In this document: positions 33,710 through 42,294 of the stretch, one piece after another | Position numbering within the stretch: the stretch's first letter is position 1 | How the letters are laid out: every line of letters begins with the position of its first letter | Virus record (IMG/VR): IMGVR_UViG_3300030370_000147 | Span: 1 to 55,854 of that record | Source: a virus | Strand: one strand, 5' to 3' | Length of the DNA: 55,854 nucleotides | The notes under the pieces: model-generated | What the model was told of the DNA's origin: nothing | Databases searched by the model: none | What the model saw: only the letters and a program-made list of their open reading frames with translations | Made by a program: the position numbers and the translations under genes

Positions 33710-33982
33710 TTAATCTGCCCAAGTAGCCGCCGTGACCTCTCCGTGAACATCAAGCAGCGCAATGACTACTTGCTTTCCGAAGTTGATCTCGTCGATCAAA
33801 GCCTCAGCAATCTTGTCAGGCACGCCTGCAGCGCCACCATCAACAGTAAGACTGTCATTGGTAGGAGTGCCTGCTAGAGCCTTCACCTCCACCACAATAT
33901 CGTTGGTGGCTGTGGCGATGATGCCGATAACGTTCTCGGCAGGGAAGTAGTAACCGTCAGTGGTCTTCAAGTACTTAATCAT
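33710..33982 (-). CDS. Small capsid-associated protein candidate, 90 aa
   Basis: A 90-residue protein, beta-rich at the N-terminus (YYFPAENVIGIIATATNDIVV), with a helical middle (IAEALIDEINFGK). It lies 25 bases after the major capsid gene in the transcription direction. A minor capsid or cement role is inferred from position; no family recognised. Confidence 0.5.
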   Translation of the reverse strand: MIKYLKTTDGYYFPAENVIGIIATATNDIVVEVKALAGTPTNDSLTVDGGAAGVPDKIAEALIDEINFGKQVVIALLDVHGEVTAATWAD

Positions 33983-34007
33983 GAGTTCTCAGATTATATG
34001 TTAATGA

Positions 34008-35429
34008 TTAGAGTCCCTTGATGATCACGTGCTTGTTAGCAGCGCGGACACACAAAGCAATCTCAGAGCGGTAGTGGAACGTAGCCACGTCGCGACCTGC
34101 GTCACCGTTGTTGTTGTGTCCGAGGACGCCACCACCAGTAATCCAGTGCTCCATCTCACGGCTGTAACCGTTCGCCTCCTTGTAGTACATGGCCAAAGAC
34201 GGAGCGCTACCGCCCGTGCGTGGGTCAGTTACGTTCGCCAATGGGATGCATGCACCCTGAAGGTAGTTGGTCGCACCCAAGAGGGTAGGATCGTTCAGCA
34301 ACTTCCAATCGTGCTTGTGGAATGTATACCCACCACGCGTGAAGCTCTTGAAGCCAAGCTTGACAGCCATATCAGCATCGTTGTTGAACGCACCGAACTG
34401 ACCAGGAAGACCAGCAGTAACACTCGTAGCGATACCTGACGCAAGCATGTCGTCGATAGCGAGGTCTTGCTTCCGATTCAAGTACATAGCGTACTCGGCA
34501 GGAGCGCCTTGCTTATCCAGCTCAAGGATGAGGTCGTCAAACTCTGAGAAGCTGTCCATCGGGTTACCGAATGCTCCAGAGATTACGATACCGCGATCCT
34601 CAACAGCAGAGACATAACCCTCGGAACCGAGACCCATGTCTTGATCAGTGTTATAAGCTGCGTCGTTACCTGTAGAACCGTCGTTACCAGTCTGTCCGAA
34701 GAGCATCATCATCTCACGGCGATCCTCGAAGCGCTTCCGTGCCTCTTGCTCACCGTACATAAACCAGCGGTACTCACCACCACCGACGTTTACCCAACCG
34801 ATGTTCGTAGCCTGAGAACCGTTCACTTGGTAGCGGTCCTTGACAATCATGAATGGGTTCTTACGCTTAACCGCGTCAGAGTCCGTGAAGTGAGCTGGCT
34901 GCTCCGTTCCCTGACCGTACATGTTACCGAGGACGATAAACTTACGATCGGTAGCGTTGGCCGCGTCAGCAGCAGCACCATCCAAAGGCTGGATAGTAGC
35001 CTCCGTAGCAGCGGTCTGAGAAGCGTTGTTCACAGCCGTCACAATATAACGGCGACCGTTAGCGCTGTCCATAACCACATCGTTTGCACCGATCGGAATT
35101 CCGTTGGTGCCGTCAGTGGCGAAGTGCAATTGCTGTGCGTCAGGGTCAGTGGTTGCCGCATCATCCGTACTTGCAGTAAGCGTGCGGTGACGACGTCCAG
35201 CTTCCCACCAATCGACTCGGTCAGCAGTACCGCCGCTCTTGACAGCACCAGTAAGGTCGAGGAATCCAGTGATACCCTGATCGCCGTAGGTCTCTACGAG
35301 GTCGGGCATGACGAAGTCCTTCGTCGTCTTGACGAGGTTGTCAAGAGTTGTATATGTTTCGGGGGTCAGCTGAAGATTAGCTGGGGCCCCATCCAAGGCA
35401 TAGTTAGTGCCCGTTCCAATTGTTGCCAT
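34008..35429 (-). CDS. Major capsid protein
   Basis: A 473-residue protein, the probable HK97-fold major head protein. It has the N-terminal helical segment TLDNLVKTTKDFVMPDLVETYG, quoted only in part, then RVDWWEAGRRHR, a central FMYGEQEARKRFEDRREMMML helix and a beta-rich C-terminus ending in CVRAANKHVIIKGL. Length and motifs fit capsid proteins of Bacteroidetes podoviruses, including crAss-like ones. The upstream neighbour is a scaffold-like gene, the standard arrangement. A 274-codon open frame on the opposite strand is treated as a shadow. Confidence 0.85.
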   Translation of the reverse strand: MATIGTGTNYALDGAPANLQLTPETYTTLDNLVKTTKDFVMPDLVETYGDQGITGFLDLTGAVKSGGTADRVDWWEAGRRHRTLTASTDDAATTDPDAQQLHFATDGTNGIPIGANDVVMDSANGRRYIVTAVNNASQTAATEATIQPLDGAAADAANATDRKFIVLGNMYGQGTEQPAHFTDSDAVKRKNPFMIVKDRYQVNGSQATNIGWVNVGGGEYRWFMYGEQEARKRFEDRREMMMLFGQTGNDGSTGNDAAYNTDQDMGLGSEGYVSAVEDRGIVISGAFGNPMDSFSEFDDLILELDKQGAPAEYAMYLNRKQDLAIDDMLASGIATSVTAGLPGQFGAFNNDADMAVKLGFKSFTRGGYTFHKHDWKLLNDPTLLGATNYLQGACIPLANVTDPRTGGSAPSLAMYYKEANGYSREMEHWITGGGVLGHNNNGDAGRDVATFHYRSEIALCVRAANKHVIIKGL

Positions 35430-35441
35430 GTTTTCTTGGTC

Positions 35442-36611
35442 TTAGATTTTGAAGGTCATGGTTGACCGATTTTGTTGAAGAATGCTCCTGACCTGTTCGC
35501 CCAGGGGATTCGAGTTCTGTGTCCCCGAAGTATCATCGGGGGATTTTGCTTGCACGTTCGCTGCATTCTGCACTACACCTCGTTGACCGTCACTCATGCC
35601 CTGCCGATAAGCAGACTGCACGATAGTGTCGATGTTGTCAATTACAGTGCGGTGAGAGGACAACATATCGTAGTCCCAGCTTCCGTCTTCACGGACATAC
35701 GGATCAAAGAAGTTTTCGAGCTTAGCGTTTTTCTGCGCCAAGTGCTTCTTGTAATTATCATCCATCCCGAAGGTGAATGTCTTGTCGTTACCGAGATCGA
35801 ACTCGATACCTTCCATAGCGTCCAGGTTATGAACCATCTCCGAAACCCAGTTCTCATCAACCAGTGGCTCATCAGCCTGCTGAGGGACCTCTTTGGGTTT
35901 TGGGGTGGCGTAACCAGAACGCATACGATCGATACCTGATCGAGCAGTCTCGGCGTCCATCTTCAATTGAAGCTGAGCCATACGCTTCTGATCCTCCGTA
36001 GCGTCGGAACTAAAAGCATACTTACTCTTGATGAGAAGTCCCAGTTCCTCTCCGTTCAGGTTTGGATGCTCTGACGCCATATGGACACGCACCGCCGTCA
36101 TATCGTCCATCTCGGACGGGTTCAACGACTGATACCTAAACCAATCTTGCGCAGACCTACCAGTGTCCTGCATAAACTTTGAGATAACCTGCAGCCCCTC
36201 ATCGAGCTGTGGTTGCGATAAGTCATCGAATGACTGAACTTGCCTCCCCAGCTTCTCGCTGATATAGGACATTACAGCACCATCAACATCTTGTTGCGAA
36301 AACTGCCCCTGCTGTGGCTCAGGCTGAAACCTTTGCTGCTCGGCTGGGTTGTTTTGGATTGCCTCTTCCTGAGGCGCGGGCTCGACATCCTGACCTTCTG
36401 TAGGCAATGCAGCCTCTCGCTGCATACTAGCCGCCAGGTCGGCAGGGTTGTCAAAGATTTCAAACGGAGCTTTCGTCTCTGGTGCAGGGGTTTCCTGGAC
36501 CTGAGGTTCTTGTACTGGTGCCGCTGATGGGGTTTCCTGTACTGTCTCCGTTTCCGCTTGTTGTGCGGGAGCCTGCTCGATGACAGGCTCTTGTACTTGC
36601 GCTTCTTCCAT
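35442..36611 (-). CDS. Head scaffolding protein
   Basis: A 389-residue acidic protein. Residues 1-115 are disordered and rich in Glu, Gln, Pro and Ala (APAQQAETETVQETPSAAP), followed by helical segments and a Gln/Asn-rich C-terminus ending QQNRSTMTFKI. Such composition and a place directly upstream of the capsid gene are typical of scaffolds, which guide procapsid assembly and leave or are degraded. No protease is encoded next to it. Confidence 0.75.
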   Translation of the reverse strand: MEEAQVQEPVIEQAPAQQAETETVQETPSAAPVQEPQVQETPAPETKAPFEIFDNPADLAASMQREAALPTEGQDVEPAPQEEAIQNNPAEQQRFQPEPQQGQFSQQDVDGAVMSYISEKLGRQVQSFDDLSQPQLDEGLQVISKFMQDTGRSAQDWFRYQSLNPSEMDDMTAVRVHMASEHPNLNGEELGLLIKSKYAFSSDATEDQKRMAQLQLKMDAETARSGIDRMRSGYATPKPKEVPQQADEPLVDENWVSEMVHNLDAMEGIEFDLGNDKTFTFGMDDNYKKHLAQKNAKLENFFDPYVREDGSWDYDMLSSHRTVIDNIDTIVQSAYRQGMSDGQRGVVQNAANVQAKSPDDTSGTQNSNPLGEQVRSILQQNRSTMTFKI

Positions 36612-36627
36612 TTAATTTAATTGTATA

Positions 36628-36888
36628 TCAATAGTATGCGATTAGTGTGGCACCAACTACCGACGTAAAGCTGCCGTACAGAGTCCCGCCAGGCTGAACT
36701 GCAATAGTCTGACCAGTGGCAACATCTTTGTAAGCAGGAGATTGATACGTCTTTATTCGACCAATCACTGTGGCGTTGACGGCAGCAGCAGTGGGGTTGT
36801 GCAAGGCGTAAGTAATGTTATCCGTGAAGGCATTGCTGCCTGACAGGATTACCATATTGGTGGGTAGGGCGTTACTTGGATGTGCCAT
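36628..36888 (-). CDS. Small beta-rich virion protein, 86 aa
   Basis: An 86-residue protein beginning MAHPSNALPTNMVI, with FTDNITYALHNPTAAAVNATVI and a GGTLYGSFTSVVGATLIAYY end (quoted in parts). The strand-rich pattern recurs in small phage structural proteins as I recall. It starts at the stop of the next upstream small beta-rich gene (36888), suggesting a cassette of decoration proteins upstream of the scaffold. Confidence 0.55.
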   Translation of the reverse strand: MAHPSNALPTNMVILSGSNAFTDNITYALHNPTAAAVNATVIGRIKTYQSPAYKDVATGQTIAVQPGGTLYGSFTSVVGATLIAYY

Positions 36889-37295
36889 TAGCTAAGTCTT
36901 ACTGCGGAGCTGTCCAATCCGAACACTCCATAATCGATGAGCTGATCCACCTTAGTCCCGTAGGCCTTCAGGCTGGTATCGTTTTGAGCAGGAAAAAAAG
37001 CAAACTCACCAGCAGCGAGTTTCATGATGACGGGATCATCAGCTGCAGTGTCTGCATAGATGTAGATGTAATCCTCCTTCTCAGTAGCGAGATTCTGAAT
37101 GAATACGTAGGCTACGTCAAGCTTATCGCTGGGCTTATTAATAACCGTGGCGTCAGCCCCTACAGAAGTACCAAGCACCTTACCCCGAATCAAACTTCCT
37201 GAGTCTGCGAGAAGGTTTGTTGAAGCACTAAGTGACAAGGGTGAACTCATCACCCCTGGGCTCTGAAGCGTAATATTCGCCCGAATGTTTGCCAT
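36888..37295 (-). CDS. Beta-rich decoration protein candidate, 135 aa
   Basis: A 135-residue protein. The core VAYVFIQNLATEKEDYIYIYA followed by KLAAGEFAFFPAQ has the same order of strands and the same 'N-x-Y-...-L-x-x-G-x-x-x-F-P' pattern as the 136-residue neighbour and the 150-residue protein at 52287, so the three look paralogous. Probably a trimeric-type head or fibre decoration; function unproven. Confidence 0.55.
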   Translation of the reverse strand: MANIRANITLQSPGVMSSPLSLSASTNLLADSGSLIRGKVLGTSVGADATVINKPSDKLDVAYVFIQNLATEKEDYIYIYADTAADDPVIMKLAAGEFAFFPAQNDTSLKAYGTKVDQLIDYGVFGLDSSAVRLS

Positions 37296-37705
37296 TAGGC
37301 TTCGAAGATCAACGCGTATTCAACCGTCAGCGTAGTAGCTACACTTGGCGTATAAAGAATGTCTGCGTTAGTACCTGTAGTGTCAGCATTCCATGGGATG
37401 AAAAGCCAGTCACCAGAGTACAGACGTCCAATCTCAGTACCTCCGATCTTCACTTGAATGTACTCCGTAGCTACCGTGCTGGTATTCTTGATGTACACCT
37501 TGTGATTCTTATCATCAGTGTAGTCAGCAGCAGCGAACAGAGTTACATCTGACGTAGCAAGAGTTGTCTTACGCCCAACACCAGTGGTCTGATCCAGACC
37601 AGTTGTTGTCCCCGCCTTCGTCAGCGTAGAAGTTGTAGACAAAGCTAGTGCGTCACCAGTCAGGTCTGAACTTGAGAGAGTTACCGTTGCAGTTGTCGTA
37701 GGCAT
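37295..37705 (-). CDS. Beta-rich decoration protein candidate, 136 aa
   Basis: A 136-residue Thr/Ser-rich protein beginning MPTTTATVTLSSSDLTG. The block KVYIKNTSTVATEYIQVKIGG then GRLYSGDWLFIPW parallels its downstream neighbour and the protein at 52287. A TATATTTG site lies 21 bases before its ATG, so it heads the unit containing scaffold and capsid. Decoration or adhesion role inferred. Confidence 0.55.
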   Translation of the reverse strand: MPTTTATVTLSSSDLTGDALALSTTSTLTKAGTTTGLDQTTGVGRKTTLATSDVTLFAAADYTDDKNHKVYIKNTSTVATEYIQVKIGGTEIGRLYSGDWLFIPWNADTTGTNADILYTPSVATTLTVEYALIFEA

Positions 37706-37726
37706 CTTACTGTTAGTATTTACCTA

Positions 37727-37734
37727 CAAATATA
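37727..37734 (-). promoter_or_regulatory. Late promoter -7 element TATATTTG before the capsid unit
   Basis: TATATTTG on the - strand, 21 bases before the ATG at 37705. The genes downstream run nearly without gaps through the scaffold to the capsid gene, so this is the likely main promoter for head proteins. No terminator hairpin precedes it. Confidence 0.6.
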
Positions 37735-37743
37735 ATACTAAAT

Positions 37744-38004
37744 CTATTTGCTCTTTTTCTTCTTGATCACCCGAAACTTCTTTGTCTTCTTGGCGACCTT
37801 CTTTGGCTGGGCAACATGTTGCTTGCCCTTCTTATTGCCAGCAGCTTTCGCCTTATTTGTTGCTGCTTTCTCTGCAGCACTCAATGACTTCCAAGCAGCG
37901 TCTGGCAAATAGCGCTTCTTACCTTTCGACTTACTGCCGTCTGAGGTACGCCATTTCTGTTTAGTCCAGGCTCGTAAGGACTCTTGTGATGCCTTCCTTG
38001 CCAT
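37744..38004 (-). CDS. Small highly basic virion protein candidate, 86 aa
   Basis: An 86-residue protein with very high Lys content, beginning MARKASQESLRAWTKQKW and ending in KKTKKFRVIKKKKSK. The N-terminal WTKQKWRTSDGSKSKGKKR recalls small basic proteins of phages and giant viruses. It could neutralise packaged DNA. It is followed upstream by another basic protein at 38004, one base apart. Confidence 0.55.
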   Translation of the reverse strand: MARKASQESLRAWTKQKWRTSDGSKSKGKKRYLPDAAWKSLSAAEKAATNKAKAAGNKKGKQHVAQPKKVAKKTKKFRVIKKKKSK

Positions 38005-38204
38005 CAGTCCCGATACCCTCCCCCTGCGGCTTTGTATTGCTGGGCCAACATCTGCGCTTTACGTGCTGACCACTGACCTGGCTTACCACCTTTAGATCCC
38101 GCTTTGATCTTATTGAACAACCTCTTGCGCATACCAGGCTTGGTGTAATTGCCAGCCTCATTGACACGCGACTTAGTCTTACCACCTTTCTTTAAGACCT
38201 TCAT
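38004..38204 (-). CDS. Small basic protein, DUF5872-like, 66 aa
   Basis: A 66-residue basic protein. The C-terminal part GGKPGQWSARKAQMLAQQYK followed by GGGYRD matches the DUF5872 pattern that I recall from phage and viral small proteins. The N-terminus (MKVLKKGGKTKSRV) carries the Lys-Gly-Gly motif repeated in several small proteins of this phage. Function unknown; DNA or virion association is likely from its charge and setting. Confidence 0.6.
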   Translation of the reverse strand: MKVLKKGGKTKSRVNEAGNYTKPGMRKRLFNKIKAGSKGGKPGQWSARKAQMLAQQYKAAGGGYRD

Positions 38205-38386
38205 CCGTGGGTCACTGTTTTAAACTTCGCTTTCTCTACAGCACCTGGGTGTGGCTTGTACCCACCCTTCATTAGGAAGTACCTACCGTTCTCCTGCATC
38301 CAGTGGTATCCAGACGGTGGGTCTACGCTCACAGTCTTAGAGCTGACCTTCAGCTTACCACCCTTGTTGTACTTGACGGTATTCAT
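38201..38386 (-). CDS. Small Lys/Gly-rich protein, 61 aa
   Basis: A 61-residue basic protein beginning MNTVKYNKGGKLKVSSK. It has an aromatic middle (GYHWMQENGRYFLMKGGYKP). It overlaps neighbours by 4 bases on both sides, so it is part of a coupled run of five small basic or membrane proteins. It carries the KY-x-x-GG motif. Not recognised. Confidence 0.5.
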   Translation of the reverse strand: MNTVKYNKGGKLKVSSKTVSVDPPSGYHWMQENGRYFLMKGGYKPHPGAVEKAKFKTVTHG

Positions 38387-38586
38387 TGCACTTGATTCTT
38401 AGCAAGCAGCATCTTGATCTCTTGGATCTCCGTAAGTAGGGTGTCAATCTTACCCTTAAAGGCGCTGTTGTCCATCTCTAGAACTTTGACTCTAGACTTC
38501 AGCGTAGTGAACTCAGACTGAAACTTCAGCCACATTCCAATTAATGCCCCCGCAATACTTAGTAATTCAAACTGTGTCAGATCCAT
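38383..38586 (-). CDS. Membrane-anchored coiled-coil protein, 67 aa
   Basis: A 67-residue protein: a hydrophobic N-terminal segment (FELLSIAGALIGMWL), then a heptad-like helix (LKSRVKVLEMDNSAFKGKI, LLTEIQEIKMLL). The ATG at 38586 forms a TAATG junction with the upstream gene; an upstream GTG is less likely. It resembles a short version of the protein at 11737 and could be a lysis or virion membrane factor. Confidence 0.55.
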   Translation of the reverse strand: MDLTQFELLSIAGALIGMWLKFQSEFTTLKSRVKVLEMDNSAFKGKIDTLLTEIQEIKMLLAKNQVQ

Positions 38587-38864
38587 TACCACTTCACTTT
38601 ATTAGCCCAGTATGCTGCGCTCATCTTACCCTTCTTAATATTCCTTGCATGACGCGCCTTGAATGAAGCACGCTGCTTTGCATTCTGGTTTGTCTTGGCC
38701 CCCTGCTCTCCGAACCTGATCAGCTTCACCTTGTTCCCATCTTTAGCCAACACGATGTGTGACTTCTTCGGATGCTTAGGTGTACGCTTAGCTTTATTTA
38801 CACCAGATAAACCGTGCTTCTTGAGTAGGTTTTTTACTCGTGTTGCTGTAGGACTACTTGCCAT
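38586..38864 (-). CDS. Conserved small basic phage protein, DUF6321-like, 92 aa
   Basis: A 92-residue basic protein. The stretch KRTPKHPKKSHIVLAK, then KLIRFGEQGAK, QRASFKARHARNI and AAYWANKVKW, is a pattern I have seen in many marine phage proteins (DUF6321, from memory). Function unknown. A TATCTTTG site lies 4 bases before its ATG, so it heads the coupled run of small proteins. Confidence 0.65.
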   Translation of the reverse strand: MASSPTATRVKNLLKKHGLSGVNKAKRTPKHPKKSHIVLAKDGNKVKLIRFGEQGAKTNQNAKQRASFKARHARNIKKGKMSAAYWANKVKW

Positions 38865-38868
38865 TAGG

Positions 38869-38876
38869 CAAAGATA
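38869..38876 (-). promoter_or_regulatory. Late promoter -7 element TATCTTTG, 4 bases from start codon
   Basis: TATCTTTG, then CCTA, then ATG on the - strand. It fits TAnnTTTG and has the same 4-base spacing as the sites at 32970 and 52744. Confidence 0.6.
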
Positions 38877-38880
38877 ATAT

Positions 38881-39135
38881 TTAAGGCTTTACACCATATT
38901 CACCTGCGACCAAAGTATAGGTGGTTTCCCCGTTAATAGGATGCACGTAAGTGAAAGTCTTATCGTCCGACAACTCAAAGCTCTCGTATGACGCGGTATA
39001 CGTTCCGTCTCCGTTGTCTACACATTCATCCAGCTCGATCTCACAATACCCAAAAGACATGTGCGGAACGTCACTGTCCAGCCAATTGGTCAAGAGGTCA
39101 TCCTCGCTATTGATTATTACCGTGTATTTAGCCAT
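38881..39135 (-). CDS. Small protein after the RCC1-like fibre, 84 aa
   Basis: An 84-residue acidic protein beginning MAKYTVIINSEDDLL. Beta-rich, with CVDNGDGTYTASYESF and YTLVAGEYGV. It starts 1 base after the stop of the RCC1-like gene; the frame is open to 39228 without a better start. Possibly a fibre chaperone or accessory, by position only. Confidence 0.5.
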   Translation of the reverse strand: MAKYTVIINSEDDLLTNWLDSDVPHMSFGYCEIELDECVDNGDGTYTASYESFELSDDKTFTYVHPINGETTYTLVAGEYGVKP

Positions 39136-39136
39136 A

Positions 39137-40462
39137 TCAATAAATTGCTGCAATTGCGTATCGAGTAGTGTTGCCTGTATTCGGGAATGGAATCCACACG
39201 TTTCCTGCCGCAAGGGTCTGATCAACAATAAGTGTCGCAGTCGAAATGTTACCTAAGGTTCCGTTGATGACCCCACCAAACTGGTTGTATCCCCAGAAGT
39301 AAATCTTACTACCTTTCAAAGCAGATAGGCCATAATCGCTGCTTGCTATACCCGACGGGTCCGCAGCTATCTCTTGCCAGTCAGTATCCGTTCCGATCTG
39401 AACGAAGTCGCCATTCTTAGAATCAGTAGTCAACCCATCGCCTCTTCGGACGTTCCCTTCCCCAGTGTGATATAGTTCGCCACTAGTGTTGATGAGGTGC
39501 ATGCTGTTGTTTGTCAAGGCTCCCGTTACCCAGTCTGTTTGGAAGCTACCGCTAACTTTTCCTGTCTGGGTTGGCACTTGGATGTCGGCACTGGTATTGG
39601 TTCCGAACCTTTCGTTAGAATCGTTATCTCCCCATGCGTAGACTTCACCACCTGTAATCAGGTAGCCCCCGTCATAGTTGACTCCAAAATCCGTGATTCC
39701 ACTATTGGTGAAGTTGGTATCGTCAATGGCAGTCCATGACGTAGTGTTCCCGCTGTTGGTTCCCTGACCAGTCATGTAAAGATAGTTTCTGCCCGCACTG
39801 TACAGAACGTCGCTGGTAGTCTTTGTAGCAAGGGAGTAGAATCTACTCCTCTTCACATTCTGCCAGTCAGTCGCACTACCCACCTGTGTAAATGATCCGA
39901 AGGAGTGCGTTGTATTACCAGTTCCTGCTTGACCATAGCCATTGAGACCGACGTAATACATCTTACCACTGTTGATTGCCAAAGCCCCGTCATACGAAGA
40001 GCTGACATCCGTCCACCCAGTATCTGAATCACCCACGCCAGTGACCTGAGTAAATACGTTTCCAGTGTCGTCGGTGCCCGCCATGTAGGTAGAGCTGGAA
40101 CCAATCTCCCACATCTGGCCACTACTGGTGATTCCAAAGGCGGAATACCTACCGTAGGTAATGTGGACGAAGTCTGATTTGCTCTCAGCCACACGCAGGT
40201 GAGCGCCATCCTCGTCGCAGGAGAAGTTGACTACTGGCTGTCCGCCATAAGAGTATCTAGGGTAAGACTCGGCAGTGTCGCTTGATAATATTCCTCCACT
40301 AAACCTCACTCCGCCAAACTTGATTAGTCCAGATGTCGGTACAGTTTCTATGTAGGTGCCAGTACCCGCAACGGGGTCGTAGGCCCCCCCAGAGGATACC
40401 GTCTGATCGTTGATTTTTGCAATGTTAGCCAAGTCAATTCCGTTTTTACCAGCAACTGCCAT
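39137..40462 (-). CDS. RCC1-like beta-propeller tail fibre protein
   Basis: A 441-residue protein. Repeats of about 50 residues contain G-x-(M/V)-(Y/W)-x-x-G patterns such as SGQMWEIGSSS, SGKMYYVGLNGYGQ, GEVYAWGDNDS and SKIYFWGYNQFG, typical of RCC1-type seven-bladed propellers. Phages use such domains in fibres or adhesins. It follows the collagen-like fibre gene with a coupled start and precedes an 84-residue protein, so it probably forms the distal receptor-binding part. Confidence 0.7.
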   Translation of the reverse strand: MAVAGKNGIDLANIAKINDQTVSSGGAYDPVAGTGTYIETVPTSGLIKFGGVRFSGGILSSDTAESYPRYSYGGQPVVNFSCDEDGAHLRVAESKSDFVHITYGRYSAFGITSSGQMWEIGSSSTYMAGTDDTGNVFTQVTGVGDSDTGWTDVSSSYDGALAINSGKMYYVGLNGYGQAGTGNTTHSFGSFTQVGSATDWQNVKRSRFYSLATKTTSDVLYSAGRNYLYMTGQGTNSGNTTSWTAIDDTNFTNSGITDFGVNYDGGYLITGGEVYAWGDNDSNERFGTNTSADIQVPTQTGKVSGSFQTDWVTGALTNNSMHLINTSGELYHTGEGNVRRGDGLTTDSKNGDFVQIGTDTDWQEIAADPSGIASSDYGLSALKGSKIYFWGYNQFGGVINGTLGNISTATLIVDQTLAAGNVWIPFPNTGNTTRYAIAAIY

Positions 40463-42294
40463 TATGATAATTCGATGTAGTCTTGCGACGGATCAATGTA
40501 GATGAGCTGAGTACTCATTGCATACCCAATCACACGAACAAACTCTCCCGTTGCTGATGGGGCAGTGGCTGATACAGTACCCTCAGCATTACTAACGTAT
40601 AGTACAGACCCCACAGCAAACGCATTGCTAAATGCCCTGAACCCACGCACAAGCAACCCGTCTGATGTAGGGCTAGTACCTAGTGCAATACCAAACAACC
40701 CAAGAGTCTTTGCCTCGGTATCGGCGTCTGTAGCGACCCACCCCGATGAAGTGAACACATAAGACTTGTTGCTTACTAATGTTCCCGTTCCAAACTTAAC
40801 GACATGGCCTTCGAAGGACTGAGCTCCATAGGCGCTGCTTCTAGTAATGACCTCCAGATACTGACCATCAAGTTCGTTTGTAGAACCTGCTGCGCCTGTG
40901 GGACCCGTGGGTCCTGTAGCGCCATCAGTACCATTGGTAACCCCTGTAACTGTCACTTGGCTAGACACAGCCTCAAAGACCATACCCAAACATCGAACTG
41001 CTGTTCCTGGTGATGTCCTGCCAATGTTCTCCACGTAGAGCTCTACATAGTCATTCTCTGTAAGGTTAAAGGTTCGAGTGAAGTTAGCTGTGTTGTCAAA
41101 AGAATTGCCAGTGTTACGCAGATAAGTGCTGCCTGCCCCTTCTACCTCAGTACCGTTGACTCTAAAGGTAAATGTAGGTTGAGCGCGTTCAATTCCTATG
41201 GTATTAAATATACCCGACGCCCTAAACGTATATAAGCCATCTTCGCTAACAGTAAACTTATTACTACCCCAAGTAATAGCGCTGCCTACTGACGTTGCTT
41301 GCGCTAGGTTTGAAACTAAGGTTGGCGAAGTGTAATTGAAATCCATTACGGAGGCACCGCCATGGAGGTACGCCGCAGGCAAGTCAACTTCAACATAATT
41401 TTGATTTAAGTCCGCAACAGCAGTTGATGCCCTTAAATCTCCTGTACTAAAACCCAGACCGTCATCAGAGGTAAAGCTAACCGTACCTGTAGAGGAATTG
41501 TAACTGCCCCCTGTAAAGCCTAGACCGTCTGCGCCATCTGATCCATTAGTACCGTTAGTGCCATCGCTACCTGCAGCGCCAGTCGGGCCAGTAGGACCCG
41601 TGGGTCCTGTAGCGCCATCAGTACCATTGGTTCCATTAGTACCTGCCGCTCCAGTTGGACCAGTCGGTCCTGTGGGTCCCGCTACAGTAGAGTCTGCACC
41701 AGCAGCACCAGCAGCACCTGTCGGACCAGTTGGACCAGTTGCGCCAGTGGCTCCTGTAGCCCCATCTGTTCCGTTTGTACCATTCGTGCCTGCCGCACCT
41801 GTCGGACCAGTGGGTCCTGTAGCCCCCTCTGTTCCGTTTGTTCCCGCTGCACCTGTAGGGCCCGTGGGGCCCGTGGGTCCAGTTACCCCGTCTACCCCCT
41901 CAGTTCCGTTAGTGCCAGCCGCTCCCGTTGGACCAGTGGGTCCCGTAGGTCCCGTAGCTCCATCCGCCCCATTAGTACCATTTGTACCAGCGGCACCCGT
42001 AGCACCTGTCGGACCCGTGGGTCCTGCGACTGTAGAATCTGCTCCAGTGGGGCCCGTTGGTCCAGTGGGACCCGTTGGGCCCGTGGCACCATCGCCTCCA
42101 AGAACACCATCCTGACCTGCAGCACCTGTTGGACCTGTAGCTCCCGTAGGACCTGTCGCTCCCTTCTCCCCTTTACTACCTCTGCCTGATACTGTAACAG
42201 CGGAATCAGAGACACCTACAACGGATACAGATGACGAAGCAGGTGCGTTGACATTAACCGACGTGCCTCCAGATACCGTAATCTCTGTTGCCAT
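40462..42294 (-). CDS. Collagen-like tail fibre protein, 610 aa
   Basis: A 610-residue fibre. Residues about 35-255 are Gly-x-y repeats ([19 protein letters not shown] type), expected to form a collagen-like triple helix. A C1q-like beta domain follows ([41 protein letters not shown]), then a second short GPTGPTG block and a C-terminal beta domain ending [12 protein letters not shown]. The DNA repeats may vary in number by slippage, giving fibre length variation. It lies between the BppU-like and RCC1-like genes. Confidence 0.75.
   Translation of the reverse strand: MATEITVSGGTSVNVNAPASSSVSVVGVSDSAVTVSGRGSKGEKGATGPTGATGPTGAAGQDGVLGGDGATGPTGPTGPTGPTGADSTVAGPTGPTGATGAAGTNGTNGADGATGPTGPTGPTGAAGTNGTEGVDGVTGPTGPTGPTGAAGTNGTEGATGPTGPTGAAGTNGTNGTDGATGATGATGPTGPTGAAGAAGADSTVAGPTGPTGPTGAAGTNGTNGTDGATGPTGPTGPTGAAGSDGTNGTNGSDGADGLGFTGGSYNSSTGTVSFTSDDGLGFSTGDLRASTAVADLNQNYVEVDLPAAYLHGGASVMDFNYTSPTLVSNLAQATSVGSAITWGSNKFTVSEDGLYTFRASGIFNTIGIERAQPTFTFRVNGTEVEGAGSTYLRNTGNSFDNTANFTRTFNLTENDYVELYVENIGRTSPGTAVRCLGMVFEAVSSQVTVTGVTNGTDGATGPTGPTGAAGSTNELDGQYLEVITRSSAYGAQSFEGHVVKFGTGTLVSNKSYVFTSSGWVATDADTEAKTLGLFGIALGTSPTSDGLLVRGFRAFSNAFAVGSVLYVSNAEGTVSATAPSATGEFVRVIGYAMSTQLIYIDPSQDYIELS
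41530..42190 (-). repeat. Collagen-like coding repeat region
   Basis: About 660 bases made of imperfect 9-base units (GGACCCGTG, GGTCCTGTA, GCACCTGTC and variants on the + strand) coding Gly-x-y. Longer modules recur, such as those coding the [13 protein letters not shown] stretch, which appears twice. The repeats explain the long opposite-strand frame at 41558-42115. Confidence 0.8.

Noticed and set aside
34641-35465. 274-codon + strand frame opposite the capsid gene
   Set aside because: It is antisense to a well-supported capsid gene, has a Val/Ser/Thr-rich composition expected from reversed codons, and resembles no protein.
35472-35939. 155-codon + frame opposite the scaffold gene
   Set aside because: Antisense shadow of a well-supported gene with an atypical composition.
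41558-42115. 185-codon + strand frame of [12 protein letters not shown] repeats
   Set aside because: This is the reverse reading of the collagen-like repeats and has no independent support.
41530-42190. Short regularly repeated DNA that could suggest a CRISPR array
   Set aside because: The units are 9-base coding repeats with no spacer-like unique segments, and they code an uninterrupted Gly-x-y shaft.
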